From Chondrus crispus (taxonomy: Eukaryota > Rhodophyta > Florideophyceae > Gigartinales > Gigartinaceae), in the NCBI RefSeq assembly GCF_000350225.1, contig NW_005178764.1:62001-126000 (forward strand): DNA of 64,000 nucleotides, in the 5' to 3' direction. Each line of letters begins with the position of its first letter. The first letter of the stretch is position 1. This document shows positions 10,501 through 20,435 of the stretch, piece by piece. The position numbers were made by a program, and so were the translations under genes. The notes below the pieces were generated by a model. That model did not search any database, had not been told where the DNA came from, and saw nothing but the letters and a program-made list of their open reading frames with translations.

Positions 10501-11307
10501 TCTGTAGACGGCAGTCGTGAAATGGAAGGCAAGGCAATCTCTTCAGTGGTCAATCTCATTTGCGGACGAAGAAGAGACGTACATAACTATGTAACGAAAA
10601 CGAACGGTGAGGCAGAGAAGGCTTTGAGTATTATTAGAAATGGGTTGTTGAAGCACGTACTCGGAGCTCCATCTACTACTATTAACAACAACCCGAGAAG
10701 GGCGGAATGGGTCCTAAGTGAACGTACGGTAGACGCTGAAGGTTCATTCCATGCGACTATGACTTGTATTGCTGCCGACTTCATTGTAGAAGCGGGTCCC
10801 AATGACCCCAAATTCTTCGAAAAGGCATGTCGAATGAAAAAATCCCTGTACGGGTTTGGAGTTCTTACATCGCATTCAAGACCGCACGACATGCTCTCGA
10901 AAGGCTCTGCAGTTCAAGCACTCGTGTTCGATGACGAACCGCAAATTGTACCTACACCTGCGGAAGATGAAAAAATTGCTTACATTGATGAGCTGCACGT
11001 AGCTTACTTTGCAATCGAAACATTTATGAAAATGCAGGATGCATATCAAGAGACACCTTTCGCTGTTGTCAAGAAATGCCAGTTCACTTCCGGATTTATT
11101 TATGTTGACGTCCACAAGCCATTTCAATTCTTGAAGCTCACGGACTCTGTCAGAAGAGTTGGACTAGTTCACGCCTGTCACAGTGACCGTACCACACAAT
11201 GTCTTAAACCCGAAGAGAATAATTTGAGTTGCACTGCCTCGATCATGGAGGGGAATATTTTCTACTGCTTATCCAGGCACGACGGTTACCCTCCTCGAAT
11301 GGCTTAG
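7518..11307 (+). CDS. CACTA/tnp2-type DDE transposase, three exons
   Basis: The start is ATG 7518. Three open stretches in different frames (7518-9725, upstream of 9776 to 10507, 10471-11307) join in frame if two introns, 9598-9686 and 10425-10507, are removed. The total is then 3,618 nt, 1,205 residues. Similarity to tnp2 transposases of CACTA (En/Spm) elements is by motif: LYSDGF near residue 540 (first catalytic Asp), NYPPECR near 562, a second Asp region (LLLFTDVVGF, GHVLDVVG) near 620-640, then CNLC. The N-terminal 170 residues are acidic and unconserved. Such proteins cut and paste their element through terminal inverted repeats. No CACTA/TAGTG ends or target duplications were found, so the element borders are unknown. 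Confidence 0.65.
9598..9686 (+). other. Predicted intron 1 of the transposase (89 nt)
   Basis: It begins GTATCT and ends TTCTTTTTCTCAG, a good polypyrimidine tract and acceptor. Removal leaves one base before and two after that make a Gly codon, and moves the frame exactly to the one that stays open to 10,424. Confidence 0.55.
10425..10507 (+). other. Predicted intron 2 of the transposase (83 nt)
   Basis: It begins GTCATG (a weak donor), contains TTAATAAC as a possible branch site, and ends CTCTTTATTCTGTAG. Removal restores the frame of the last exon with an Asp codon at the junction. A one-base indel is the alternative explanation. Confidence 0.45.
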
Positions 11308-12340
11308 TTCTCCGCATGTGTTCCGTGACTTATCGCTGCGTTCAAAATCGGAGCGGCCGTAGTTCCGGATGAGCAAGGAGTCGCCAGTGATGACCATCGC
11401 GAGATTGCAAAGCGACTAGTCGAAGCGCAGGCGCTTGAGAGACTGGAGAGCGTTGTCGAAGAGGAAGAAGCAGAACCGGCGGACAACGCTAATCCCCAAT
11501 TACCCGAAGGCAATGAAGTCGCCCGGAGATTGGGGGGTGGAACAGAATAAAAAGCTGCTCGGAACAGAAGAAAAAAAGCGGAGAAGGAAGCAGAGTCGCA
11601 GCGCCGTGTTGAAGCGGAGCAGGCCAGCATCGCTACATGCGCACCGAAGATGCGTACAACGCACACACCAGTAATTCGCACAACCACGCTTGCACGCCGC
11701 AGCCCGACTTCCTTAACACCGAGCTCGGTGTAGCTCTTCAGCGCGACGAGCCGCAAGCGATAGGGAGTTTTCCAAGGAGCCACTTGTGATCATTCGCGCG
11801 CCGCACGGTCCGTGCGACGTGCGGCACGGGCAGACGACGAGGGCCCAATTAAAAATAGATGAATGAAGTCATTGTAGAGACAGCCAATTAAAACACGTAG
11901 CACACATAAGTTCCACTCTCCGATGTCGTTCGACATTTCCGATCTCCCGACACAATATCGCACTACCGCTCGTAACCTGCACCCAGCTGCAACATTATCT
12001 GGCCTCCATGACTCCTACTCACCGCGCCTCCCACGGCTGAATTCTACATCTGAGCGGGAGAGGAAATCCTCTCGATCGTTTCATGCAGGATGGCGACCAA
12101 CAAACCCCACACAGGCTCGCTCACGGCTCGGAGCTTGGCAGCAATTACTCACCATGTATCGAATGTGTTTTCTTCTTCTCGGTTTCTTCACGCTATACTA
12201 CTTCATATTTGCCAAACATCACTACCGCGACAGCGAGATGCGTGCTATTCACGCCGATGCCGAAAAGCTTCTCCGTGAAACCAGCAATTCCATCCTCAGT
12301 GATAACCTCGTAGAAGCGGTACTTCCTGACAGGTTTAACG
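11308..12340. other. No definite gene; possible coding relic at 11,340-11,700
   Basis: On the plus strand at about 11,340-11,550, a charged reading frame (rich in Glu, Ala and Arg, with runs such as VVEEEEAEP) is followed after a stop by a Lys/Arg/Glu-rich stretch to about 11,700. I cannot assign it; it may be transposon tail or a gene scrap. The rest, to 12,340, shows nothing recognisable. Confidence 0.25.
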
Positions 12341-13740
12341 AGACACTCAATCATAATCTCAGTACGCACAGATTTCAAACGAACACGCTCTTCTCCAGAG
12401 TTGTCTTCAGAATCTGTCCCATCGTTTCCAACCTTCATTGATCTGTACACATCCCAGTCCGCATCGTCCACCCCAAACGTGTCCTCCTCCACATTTTTCT
12501 TCCCACGCCCTCTCCCTCGTCCCCTCCCCTGGCCCCTCCTTCTTCCCTTCCCACTTCCTCTCTCGCGCCCCTTTGAGTTCCCTCGCCCTGGGTCTTCGTC
12601 GAAACCTGCATTGCTTCCTGCTTGTTGTGCCAACAACCTCATTCGTTCCCTTGCAGCCTGCCACCGCCGATCCCACCTCGCTTCGCGCGCGGCGTCCTTT
12701 CGATTTAAACGCACAGCTAGCTCATCTCGCTCCGTTCGCAGTTCGGTCAGATACTCTTGTGGCCTCTCCATGCCCATCTTCTCTATATCCTCAGCCTTCC
12801 TCTACGCTTCCGCCTTTGCCGCGAGCTTGACCCTTTTCCCCGTAACCGTGCTTCCGTAGCCCCGCAAAGCGCGCGCTCGTGCCGCTTTTGCTTGAGTTAC
12901 GGCGCGCTCAGCTCTGACATCGACAGAAGCTCGTCTGCTCGTACGCGCTTCCACCACGCCACCTCCGCTGCCCTTGCCTTTCCCGCGCTCAATTTGGCAC
13001 GTTCGTCATCCACGAGCAGCTGCCGCTTGTCGATCTCTTGGTTCAGCGCTGTCGACGATTCCCACTGTCCGACGCACATGGAAATGTAGTACTTGTCCTC
13101 ATCTATATCCCTCATATCTTCAATACACAACCTCCTCCAGTGTATACGATGTATCCACTGGCTCTGCCTCTGTCCCCGACACATCCTTATACCTTCCGCC
13201 GGCTCTTGACATCTTCCACCGTGTCCACCGGCTCTGCCTCTGTCCCCGACACATCCTTATCCCTTCCGCCGGCTCTTGAATTCTTTTTATCCTGCATTAA
13301 CTTCTTCAACCTCCTCCCATTATCAATTCTCGCCTGCTCCTCCGCGCTCGTCGCCGGCTCATCACTCGCCTCCCCAGTTTCCACCTTGACTGTCTTTGAC
13401 ACTTCGTCAAAGTTATCTGGTTCCTCTCTAATTTTCTTCCACTCGGCATCATAGCATGGCGCATGCGGGCGACATACGGTGGGGTTTGTAAGATTGGCAT
13501 GGAGGAGCCTGAGAAGGCGGCCACAATGTGGACGACCCGAGATCGAAGATGAAGTCTTGCGAGTTGAGATGAGAGGGCGGGGCGCGGGGCGCGGTAGGCA
13601 GAGGGGACGGTGAAGGGGGGTGGAGGAGGGTCGATCAGATACACATGAGGGGGTGGGCGGATGACCTCTTTTTGCTCGACCATGGCGGGGGATGTGCGTG
13701 GTATTTGGGGTAAGTCGGCAGGGTTGCGCACCACTTCGGA
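12341..13740 (-). pseudogene. ARP5: Actin-related protein 5 (ARP5) relic
   Basis: Read right to left, the N-terminus shows an actin-type phosphate loop, FIFDLGSSTL, then in another frame AAFSGSSMPILQTPP and YVARMRH, so there is a frameshift near 13,530. The bulk of the actin fold is missing after about 13,450. The ARP5-specific insert follows: AEEQARIDNGRRLKKL, then ERPQEYLTELRTERDEL, WDRRWQAARERMRLL and DTFGVDDADWDVYRSM. An in-frame stop lies at 12,802-12,804, and a 70-bp tandem duplication disturbs the frame at 13,151-13,280. ARP5 is a subunit of the INO80 chromatin remodeller (family knowledge). This copy cannot make the protein, so a working gene must lie elsewhere. Confidence 0.7.
13151..13280. 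repeat. 70-bp tandem duplication inside the ARP5 relic
   Basis: The word CCACYGGCTCTGCCTCTGTC begins at 13,155 and again at 13,225; both units end in CCTTCCGCCGGCTCTTGA. The period of 70 is not a multiple of three, so it breaks the reading frame it lies in. Confidence 0.8.
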
Positions 13741-13912
13741 ATCTGGTTGCCGAGAGAAAGGACGGGACGAAGCCCCGTTTGTCCTTTGGTGACTTCGGGA
13801 AACAAAACTTGGGGGTCTTGCCTGCCACGTGTAAAAAAAGACGAGCGTGCTTTTTCATGACGAATTCATAGTGACAGGAAGCCTTTCCCAAGGCTCAGAC
13901 TACTGTACCGAA

Positions 13913-15301
13913 ATGCAGTCTCTGGTACCTGGGATACTAATTGAGGTCCTCTGGGACATCGAATTAACCAAAGGGGAAGGACGAAGGCGAGGTGAGAGAA
14001 CGCTTGCATCCGTCTGGTGGCGGGCAGAGTTAGTAACTAAGGAAGTGGTCGAGGGAAGAGTGAAAGGGAAACTGAAATACGTGGCAAGGGAGGGGTTCGA
14101 TGAACAACAAGCGATGGTGTGGATTCTTCCTGATTATATTCGCTTGGTGGAAGATGACGCCACTCAGTTGCGGTGGCGTTATTATGAGTGCTCAGGACAG
14201 GTGAGCTATGAAACAGACGGAGAAAATTTTATTCGCCAGAGCGAAAATGGAGTTGGTGATGGGGAGGCGGTACAAAATTTGCGAATGTATAGCGTGGAGG
14301 GGAAAGTGGCTACGCTTTTATCTCGAGTTGAAGAAATCGAGCGCATGGTTGTTGGCCAGTTTCAATTTTTTTCTCGGATCGGGTCTGGATCAACGGCAGA
14401 ACGGCAATGTGCACGTCTCCTAAATACTTTGAGACAGAAAACATTGGTACTCATCCAGAAGCCGGTACCAAACTTCAAACCGCGACAAGGGGATACGGAG
14501 CGGGACACACACTACGAAGAGAGCTCTACCGGAAGCATTCGTTCAGTGGTAGACTGCACCTTGGAAGAGTATGAGAACTTGGCCCGCGCTGTTCATTCGT
14601 TGTCCGATTCTGCCCAGTTTAAGCCCTCGTTCCAGGAAACCCAGTCTCTCGCAGCGTGCACCGAGCTCGCAGAGATAATTTTCCCATCATGCAAAGATTT
14701 GTGCACAGTTATTGGCATAAACTCTGTCGCGGACATGAGAAATATTGTGCGACGGAGGAAAGGAGGAGGAAAAGAAGGAACCGTGCATGAAGCAATTCGC
14801 ATTATGCGGCTGTATGTCGCAGATGAGACCGATGAGAATTCGGCGGCGGCACTGCTGGTGGGAACATGTATGCCATACGTTCGTCGCAAGGCGACGGTCG
14901 ATGCCCTTGTCCGAAAGAGCCGAGATTTCGATTTTCGAAGTATGTCGTACACTCACCCTCTCTCACGTTCATCACTTCAAGCAGTTGACCTTGTAAGCAA
15001 GGTTTTCGCGGCAAGGCTTTCAGCCACACCGGGCGAGGTGTCGGAGGACGAGGCTGTAAAGACTGTTTTCTCGGAGTTGAAAACGTTCTCTTTCCGGTGG
15101 CGTCCGATGGTTCCCCCGAACAGTCGATTCTGGAGTATAGCTACATCCGTTTCTGAACACGTTTGCGGGTCTCTCGAAGTTGAGCTCCCCTACTTCATTA
15201 TTAGAGGCTTTCAGGCCGTGTCCGAAGTCAGCTATTTGGTTACAGATGAGTACTTGACGCACGTATTTTGTACAAAGGGTCAACCACACATGAGCACCTA
15301 G
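13913..15301 (+). CDS. Unknown protein, 462 residues
   Basis: This is a clean ORF from the first ATG at 13,913; an in-frame GTG at 13,847 would add 22 residues. I do not recognise a family. The N-terminal 90 residues are rich in Trp and Val (WDIEL, VWWRAELV, ARWR-like) and may form a small beta domain. The middle and C-terminal parts look helical, with conserved-looking Cys and Leu spacing. There is no signal peptide or clear membrane segment. It lies between the ARP5 relic and an SHMT fragment and is followed within 15 bp by a 14-bp inverted repeat. Being the only intact frame among wrecks, it may belong to a mobile element. Confidence 0.6.
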   Translation: MQSLVPGILIEVLWDIELTKGEGRRRGERTLASVWWRAELVTKEVVEGRVKGKLKYVAREGFDEQQAMVWILPDYIRLVEDDATQLRWRYYECSGQVSYETDGENFIRQSENGVGDGEAVQNLRMYSVEGKVATLLSRVEEIERMVVGQFQFFSRIGSGSTAERQCARLLNTLRQKTLVLIQKPVPNFKPRQGDTERDTHYEESSTGSIRSVVDCTLEEYENLARAVHSLSDSAQFKPSFQETQSLAACTELAEIIFPSCKDLCTVIGINSVADMRNIVRRRKGGGKEGTVHEAIRIMRLYVADETDENSAAALLVGTCMPYVRRKATVDALVRKSRDFDFRSMSYTHPLSRSSLQAVDLVSKVFAARLSATPGEVSEDEAVKTVFSELKTFSFRWRPMVPPNSRFWSIATSVSEHVCGSLEVELPYFIIRGFQAVSEVSYLVTDEYLTHVFCTKGQPHMST

Positions 15302-15315
15302 TCACGTGTGGCGCT

Positions 15316-15380
15316 ATATCTAAGCCGCGCCTCAGAAAGCGCACCTAGGTAGCGCGCAGGTATTTCCGCGGCTTAGATAT
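15316..15380. repeat. 14-bp inverted repeat around a 37-nt loop
   Basis: ATATCTAAGCCGCG (15,316-15,329) is the exact reverse complement of CGCGGCTTAGATAT (15,367-15,380). The right arm is the point where SHMT coding similarity begins, so it may mark a rearrangement junction or an element end. Confidence 0.8.
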
Positions 15381-15531
15381 TGGCCTGGAGATTCAGAAGG
15401 TCACCGGGAAGAAGCTCATCGACTTTGAGCCGGCGCTCGAAGGGAACCAGGAGCTGGAACAGCTGAGAGGGGAGGTCGAAGAGTTTGCGTCCAAGTTTAG
15501 TATGCCGGGCGTTGATCCCGAGGCCGCGTAG
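15361..15531 (+). pseudogene. SHMT: Serine hydroxymethyltransferase, C-terminal fragment
   Basis: About 55 codons, without a start, match the very C-terminus of SHMT. The fragment shows GLEIQKVTGKKLIDFEPALE, then LEQLRGEVEEFASKFSMPG and a stop at 15,529-15,531. SHMT interconverts serine and glycine using PLP and tetrahydrofolate (family knowledge), but none of the catalytic domain is here. Similarity starts at the right arm of the inverted repeat at 15,367. Confidence 0.75.
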
Positions 15532-16207
15532 AGCGGGGGTGGTGTGCGGTTTTTAAAGTTGCCACTCGTTGCTCGCCCTGGCTCGAGTTGGATTCAGTTT
15601 TGGTGGTAAATGTGTGAATTTGCTCCGCGGCTATTGAGCTTAAGGTGTTTTTCGTCGTGGCTAGTACTGCACGGTAGGGGGTTTGTACCAACAAGCCAAT
15701 GTTTGATTTTGAGCGGCAGGTCGCGCAGGTGTGTAGGGACGAGTTCGTTGGTCTCTCTACAAACTTGGGTGGAGGCGAGACTCTTGTAGTAACGTAGACT
15801 TAGTACGAGGCCACACTCAAAACATGCAACCTGAGGGTTGGAATCGCCTCGAGCCCGCTGTCGAAATGAAACGATTTATTTAGAGACGCCTCGGTGTCCC
15901 AAGTACTAAGCCCATTTGGACTATTACTGTTGTGGCAAGGGAGTACGTCTACATGCTACAATGCAATCACTGTGAACACGCTGTCATTGGTTTTCAAAGC
16001 CAAAGAGTGGTTGCTGGGCACTAAGAATTTTATTATTATGATTGATCACATGGCAGTGGAGATACTGTATCACGTAAGATAAGTTGCCTCGCACGACAGC
16101 ACAAACAAAGTTATGGATGAGCACACCAACAAGACGAGCACGACGGCCTGTGCGTCCGTCTGAAAGATGCCTTGCGCCAAGCCAATTCACTCAAGACACT
16201 GCCCGCA
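15532..16207. other. No gene seen
   Basis: This is mixed-composition sequence between the SHMT tail and the phosphoesterase fragment. It may contain the 3' flank of the former and the promoter of the latter; no motif or repeat stands out. Confidence 0.4.
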
Positions 16208-17005
16208 ATGACGCACGCTCCGCGAACCATTCTCAACCGCGAGCTTCGCGCCGCCGCCATCCTCAGCATCCCCACATGCATCTTCCTCATAATATTTCTG
16301 GCCCTCCTCCTGGAGTATGGCGGCCATCGCTACGCCCATCTCTCCGTCAATCCCTTCTGCAAAATCCCCCCTTCTCACACCCCCGCCGCGAGGCCCCCTG
16401 TCACTGTGCTACTACACATCTCCGATCTGCACGTCAACGACATAGACGACGGCTCCGCCAAGCGCAACTTGCGCCGCTTCCAGAACGACATCCTCCCGCG
16501 CTGGGCGCCTTTAGCCAGCGCCGTGCTCGTCTCCGGCGATCTCGTCAACGCCGTCGCCTCGCGTCGTTATCCATTCGGTGGCCGCAGCGCGCAGCTCGCC
16601 ACCGAATGGGGATGGCTGAAGGAGTACGCCGCCCAGGTGAACAAGTCCGTGCCCTCGCTGACCGTCCACGGGAATCACGACACGTTTGGTACCTCTGTGC
16701 AGCAAAACCCGTACGTGGATACATGCGCTGCCACGAACGAACCAGTCCAGATGACTAGGTTCAGGGGGAACCGCGAGGCTGCTGATGTGTTTGCGCTTGA
16801 TTGCACGCTAGAGAAACCGCTTCACCGCCCGCTCAACTTTTTCAGTGATGGGCGACGCGCGGCCGCGGCCCTGAATGAAGCGCTCTCTGAGGTGAATTCG
16901 AATGGGGATGCGGGGATGGCTCTGGGGTTTGGGCACTTCCCAACGGCGGTAATGGCGGGAGGGAGAGGTGTCAACCTGAGCAGCAATTCAAGAATAGATG
17001 CGTAG
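16208..17005 (+). pseudogene. TMEM62-like metallophosphoesterase, N-terminal half
   Basis: The start is ATG 16,208. There is an N-terminal membrane anchor (about residues 15-36, ILSIPTCIFLIIFLALLL). A calcineurin-type metallophosphoesterase core follows, with the metal-ligand motifs SDLH, SGDL, GNHD and GHFP. The spacing and the EWGWLKEY segment between the second and third motifs fit the TMEM62 family of membrane phosphoesterases. Similarity stops at about 16,970. The last codons are antisense to a SNF2 helicase fragment, so the ORF is cut by a tail-to-tail junction. TMEM62 proteins are roughly 640 residues, against 265 here. A C-terminal TMEM62-like half lies at 38,690-39,733 on the other strand. 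Confidence 0.65.
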
Positions 17006-17112
17006 TTCTTCATGACTTTGCCTTCTCTGACAGATGTATCAAACTGGGTCTTGGTGCGGTCATGCAAGGCTGCATAGAAGTCGCGCTCTTCTGGAAAGGG
17101 TATCAAGCTAAC
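16976..17112 (-). pseudogene. SNF2-family helicase fragment, 3' portion (left of the retrotransposon)
   Basis: Read right to left, the frame continues from 31,025-31,134 on the far side of the retrotransposon. It gives FPEERDFYAALHDRTKTQFD, then VMKNYASILELLLRL, the linker before the helicase C-terminal domain of RAD5/RAD16-type SNF2 ATPases. It ends abruptly at about 16,975, where the TMEM62-like fragment begins on the opposite strand. It is a remnant only. Confidence 0.75.
17108..17112. repeat. Target site duplication CTAAC (left)
   Basis: It is identical to 31,025-31,029 directly outside the right LTR, and of the 5-bp size usual for Ty3/gypsy integration. Confidence 0.9.
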
Positions 17113-17784
17113 TGTAGTATAACCCCCCCCCTGGGGCTTTATTTTAGATTAGATCAACTCAGAATCGGATCGGTTACGGTAGAGCTCGATGCTCTACAGT
17201 ACCACCACGTGTAACCCCGAGTACAGGGGGCGCACGTGTACACGTGTACGCGCGGGACCGAAGAGCGCGCACACACACGTGTACTGTCAGCCCCGATGGC
17301 TGACAGTATTACAGTGTCGACCGACCGCTACAGTACGTCGCTACAGTACATCGGTACTGTACTATTATGATAGGTTATTATGTACATTAAATATGGAGCG
17401 GACCGGCGGCGGTGGAGGAGGACAAGCACGGACTTGTCACCCACCGACCGTCAAGGTCCGACTTCCGGCTTATTCTAAGGTAGCGTTCGCTAACGACCTT
17501 AGAGCGGCACCGAGCGCGGGTTGAGGATGCGCGCGGTACGCCCACGAGCCGGCTCCGCCTCCGCCCGTCGGTACTGGATCGTCACCCAGTACCGCGCCGG
17601 GGCGTCGAGGCGTCGAACCGCTCGCGCGTACCGGCGTCCTCCCCGTTCCCGCTCTACCACGCTACCCGGGCCCGCTGCCCGGTGCCGTTAGCTGGTGTCC
17701 CGCTTCACCCCCGTCTTCCCGTTCGGACGGGGTCTACGTCGAGCTGTGCATACACCCCTCTCCGTTGGGGGTGTTTATGCTACA
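17113..17784 (+). repeat. 5' LTR (672 bp)
   Basis: It starts TGTAGTATAAC and ends GCTACA. It contains TTAAATA near 17,386 as a possible TATA element. Several short palindromes are visible (CACGTGTACACGTGTAC; CTGTCAGCC...GGCTGACAG at about 17,284-17,307). Bases 17,450-17,709 are absent from the 3' LTR. Confidence 0.95.
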
Positions 17785-17785
17785 T

Positions 17786-17798
17786 TGGTCTCCCGACC
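17786..17798 (+). promoter_or_regulatory. Primer-binding site
   Basis: TGGTCTCCCGACC starts one base after the LTR and begins with TGG, the complement of a tRNA CCA end. The matching tRNA acceptor strand would end TCGGGAG-A-CCA; I cannot name the tRNA from the window. Confidence 0.6.
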
Positions 17799-17864
17799 TA
17801 GAAGACCCTGGAGTCCGATCTCCGAGAAGACTTCCGCTTCCCTCCGCGAACCGATCGCGTCGAG

Positions 17865-20435
17865 ATGAGCCAAGAGTTTGAGCCCTCGATCCGCTCCGAA
17901 GCGGCGGATCTGAGTCCGGCCGCTGTGCAGTCCCCATCCGCCCCGTCGGGCGACAGCGACGCAGGTCCTCGTGACCGCGAACCGTCACTCGGATCCTCCG
18001 AGGAAAGAGCGGCGGCGATGTTCGAACGCATAGCCGAATACATCGAGGAAGTCCGTACTTCCCTTCGGATCGATGTATCGGACCATGTATACACTCGATG
18101 CATGGCCGAACTCCGCTCCCTGCGTGAAGGGAGGTTCGATAGAGTGACGCAGTCCTTAGAGAATCTCCGAGCACTGATCGACGAGTTACACTCGCGGATC
18201 GTGCTCGTCGAAGACTCCCGTTTCGCCTCGCCCGGACCGTCCGGTCAAGGTCGCCCTGAGAGGCCGACCTCGGTGAGACGACCCGAGGACCGAACCTCTC
18301 CGTCCGCAGAGCAATTGGGTGCGTTCGCGCACCTCTCCGCTGAGCTCGACGCCACTCGTCGGCGTGCTCGTGACATGGAACGTACCATGGCCGAAAGGCT
18401 ACCCGGTGCCCCGCCCAGAGGGCCCGGTGGTACCGTACCTCCGAGCGCCGCCGCCCCCGAGGGTTGGCGTCCGACTGGTGCCGCTACCAGTCGGACTGCA
18501 GAAGGAAGCCGTCCTCCGATAGACGCGAACTTCGCGTCTGAGACCCAAGCCTTGCCGCCTATCGCCGGAAGTAGGCGGCAAGTGGACTGCGTATCGTACG
18601 CGGACGAAAAGGACTGTGGAGGAGCCGCCCGCGGATCCGGAGAACCGATGTTCTCCGTCGATCCCCGCTGGGGCGGCTACCCGCCGGCGAGTTACGCCGA
18701 GCATCCAGGTCCGGTAGACGTCCGTACGCTACCGGTTACCTCCTTCGGCACGCTGGGTCCCGCTGAACCCGAGCTCGAGCCGGTACATACGATGATCCAA
18801 GAGTTCAGCGCCGTTGCTGACTATCGTATGTACCGCTTAGATAACACCTCGAGGCTCGTTACCTCGGGTGACGCGGGACGGATCGCGAAGTACGTCCAAC
18901 GCTGTCGTGGGATCCGTCCCACGATGCGCAGCTTCGACGGCACCGACCCGATCCAGCTGCTGCCGTTCTTGAAGGATATCCGAATCACCTTCAACGCGCA
19001 ACACCTGACCGAAGGTGTTGCGGTACGAGTCTTCGCGCACTTCCTCGAGCGCGACACGGAGCGCCTGTATACGAGTTATACGATGCGTGGCCTCCGCGCC
19101 GGCCAGCTCCACGACGACGTGAGCTGGCCGGGACTCGTGAATCAATTCTTAAAACGCTACCTCACGGACGACGTGTTAGGTGAAGCGTACGACGCTGTCG
19201 CTACGGCGCGACAGCAATCGCATGAGACGGAAAGCACGTTTGCTGACCGACTCGAGACTGCCGCGTTCCGATGCACGGCAGTCTTCTCCGAACAGTCTCT
19301 CGCGCACTACTTCGTGCGGGGACTTGCACCGGCAACCCGTGCCGCAGTATCCGAAACTGTGCAAAGGCTGCCAGGCAGTCAGAAGACCGATCTTCCGACC
19401 ATCCGCCGTATCGCTACGGCGGAAGGTACAATGTACCGCGCTCGGCGCAGTTTACCTCTGCCGGATTTGAAACCGGCAGGGAAGGCTGGCAGGACTACGA
19501 AGTCCGCCGCCACAAGTTCGCCCGCCTCGACCCTCCATATCGGGGAGGATGAGTGGCAGGCCGACCCTGTCCTCATCACGCAAGGAGCAGGGCCCGAGGG
19601 GGCACGAACCCCCTCACCGATGTCGACCGGAACGACATCGAGTTACGCGACCGCCTTCGCGGCCACTCCAAGAGTGGCAAGGGGTACGGACCCCCGGGTC
19701 GCAGAGCTCGACATATCGAGCCGAGATGCAGGAGGCGAAGCGCCTCGCGTGCCCCTCCTCACCGATGAGGAGGCGCGGCATGCGGCGACCTTCGCCTCAA
19801 CGGACGGCAGCGCGTACGTGTGCTGGCTATGCCGTACGTACGGGCATGCCATGTACGCGTGCCCGTTCCTGTCGCCGGAACAACGAATGTTCACGGCGTA
19901 CAGGAACTACCGCTACCAGATGGAGACGCGCCCCGGTGCGCGCAATCTCCTCCGGCAAGCGGTGGGCGAGGGCCGTCCTCCGCGTCAAGGTTTCCCGAAC
20001 CGAACGGGTGGGGGCGCACGCTTCGCCCCCCGTGGAGGCGGGTACCGTCGTAACGAAGTCGATCGTCGGGATCGACCCGCCTATCGCCAGGCGGATACAA
20101 GGTTCCCCCGACAAGGAGAAAGAGGGGACCGAGACCGTTCTCGGTTACCCCAACAAGTACAAAACGCGATAATGTACCTGCAAGACTGGGTAGAGGATCC
20201 GTACCCTCTACCCATGGAGGGTCACGAAGGAGAGCCGACTCGCTTCGTCCCCTATATCCTGCGACGACCGGACGCCGCAGGTCAAGGCCCGGAAGTACCG
20301 GAGTACTTCGCCAAGGCCGCCGAGCCGCAGTGGGGGAATCGTCCCGACCCACGCGACCGGCTACCGGAAGAGGACCTGGCCGTCGATAGCCAGGAGGTTA
20401 GCTCCGATAGCACGGGTAGTTCGAAAAAAGGGTAA
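17865..20435 (+). CDS. gag: Gag polyprotein, 856 residues (copy 2)
   Basis: The start is ATG 17,865, 80 nt after the LTR. The N-terminal 300 residues are rich in Ser, Pro, Arg and Glu. A retrotransposon-gag capsid-like helical region lies at about residues 330-530 (with PFLKDIRITFNAQ, WPGLVNQFLKRYL and ADRLETAAFR). A CCHC zinc knuckle (C653, C656, H661, C666) and a basic tail follow. Gag forms the virus-like particle and packages the RNA. The frame stops at TAA 20,433-20,435, just after an A6 run (20,424-20,429), with pol open in the -1 frame from 20,420. At 856 residues it is long for a Ty3/gypsy gag. Confidence 0.92.
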   Translation: MSQEFEPSIRSEAADLSPAAVQSPSAPSGDSDAGPRDREPSLGSSEERAAAMFERIAEYIEEVRTSLRIDVSDHVYTRCMAELRSLREGRFDRVTQSLENLRALIDELHSRIVLVEDSRFASPGPSGQGRPERPTSVRRPEDRTSPSAEQLGAFAHLSAELDATRRRARDMERTMAERLPGAPPRGPGGTVPPSAAAPEGWRPTGAATSRTAEGSRPPIDANFASETQALPPIAGSRRQVDCVSYADEKDCGGAARGSGEPMFSVDPRWGGYPPASYAEHPGPVDVRTLPVTSFGTLGPAEPELEPVHTMIQEFSAVADYRMYRLDNTSRLVTSGDAGRIAKYVQRCRGIRPTMRSFDGTDPIQLLPFLKDIRITFNAQHLTEGVAVRVFAHFLERDTERLYTSYTMRGLRAGQLHDDVSWPGLVNQFLKRYLTDDVLGEAYDAVATARQQSHETESTFADRLETAAFRCTAVFSEQSLAHYFVRGLAPATRAAVSETVQRLPGSQKTDLPTIRRIATAEGTMYRARRSLPLPDLKPAGKAGRTTKSAATSSPASTLHIGEDEWQADPVLITQGAGPEGARTPSPMSTGTTSSYATAFAATPRVARGTDPRVAELDISSRDAGGEAPRVPLLTDEEARHAATFASTDGSAYVCWLCRTYGHAMYACPFLSPEQRMFTAYRNYRYQMETRPGARNLLRQAVGEGRPPRQGFPNRTGGGARFAPRGGGYRRNEVDRRDRPAYRQADTRFPRQGERGDRDRSRLPQQVQNAIMYLQDWVEDPYPLPMEGHEGEPTRFVPYILRRPDAAGQGPEVPEYFAKAAEPQWGNRPDPRDRLPEEDLAVDSQEVSSDSTGSSKKG

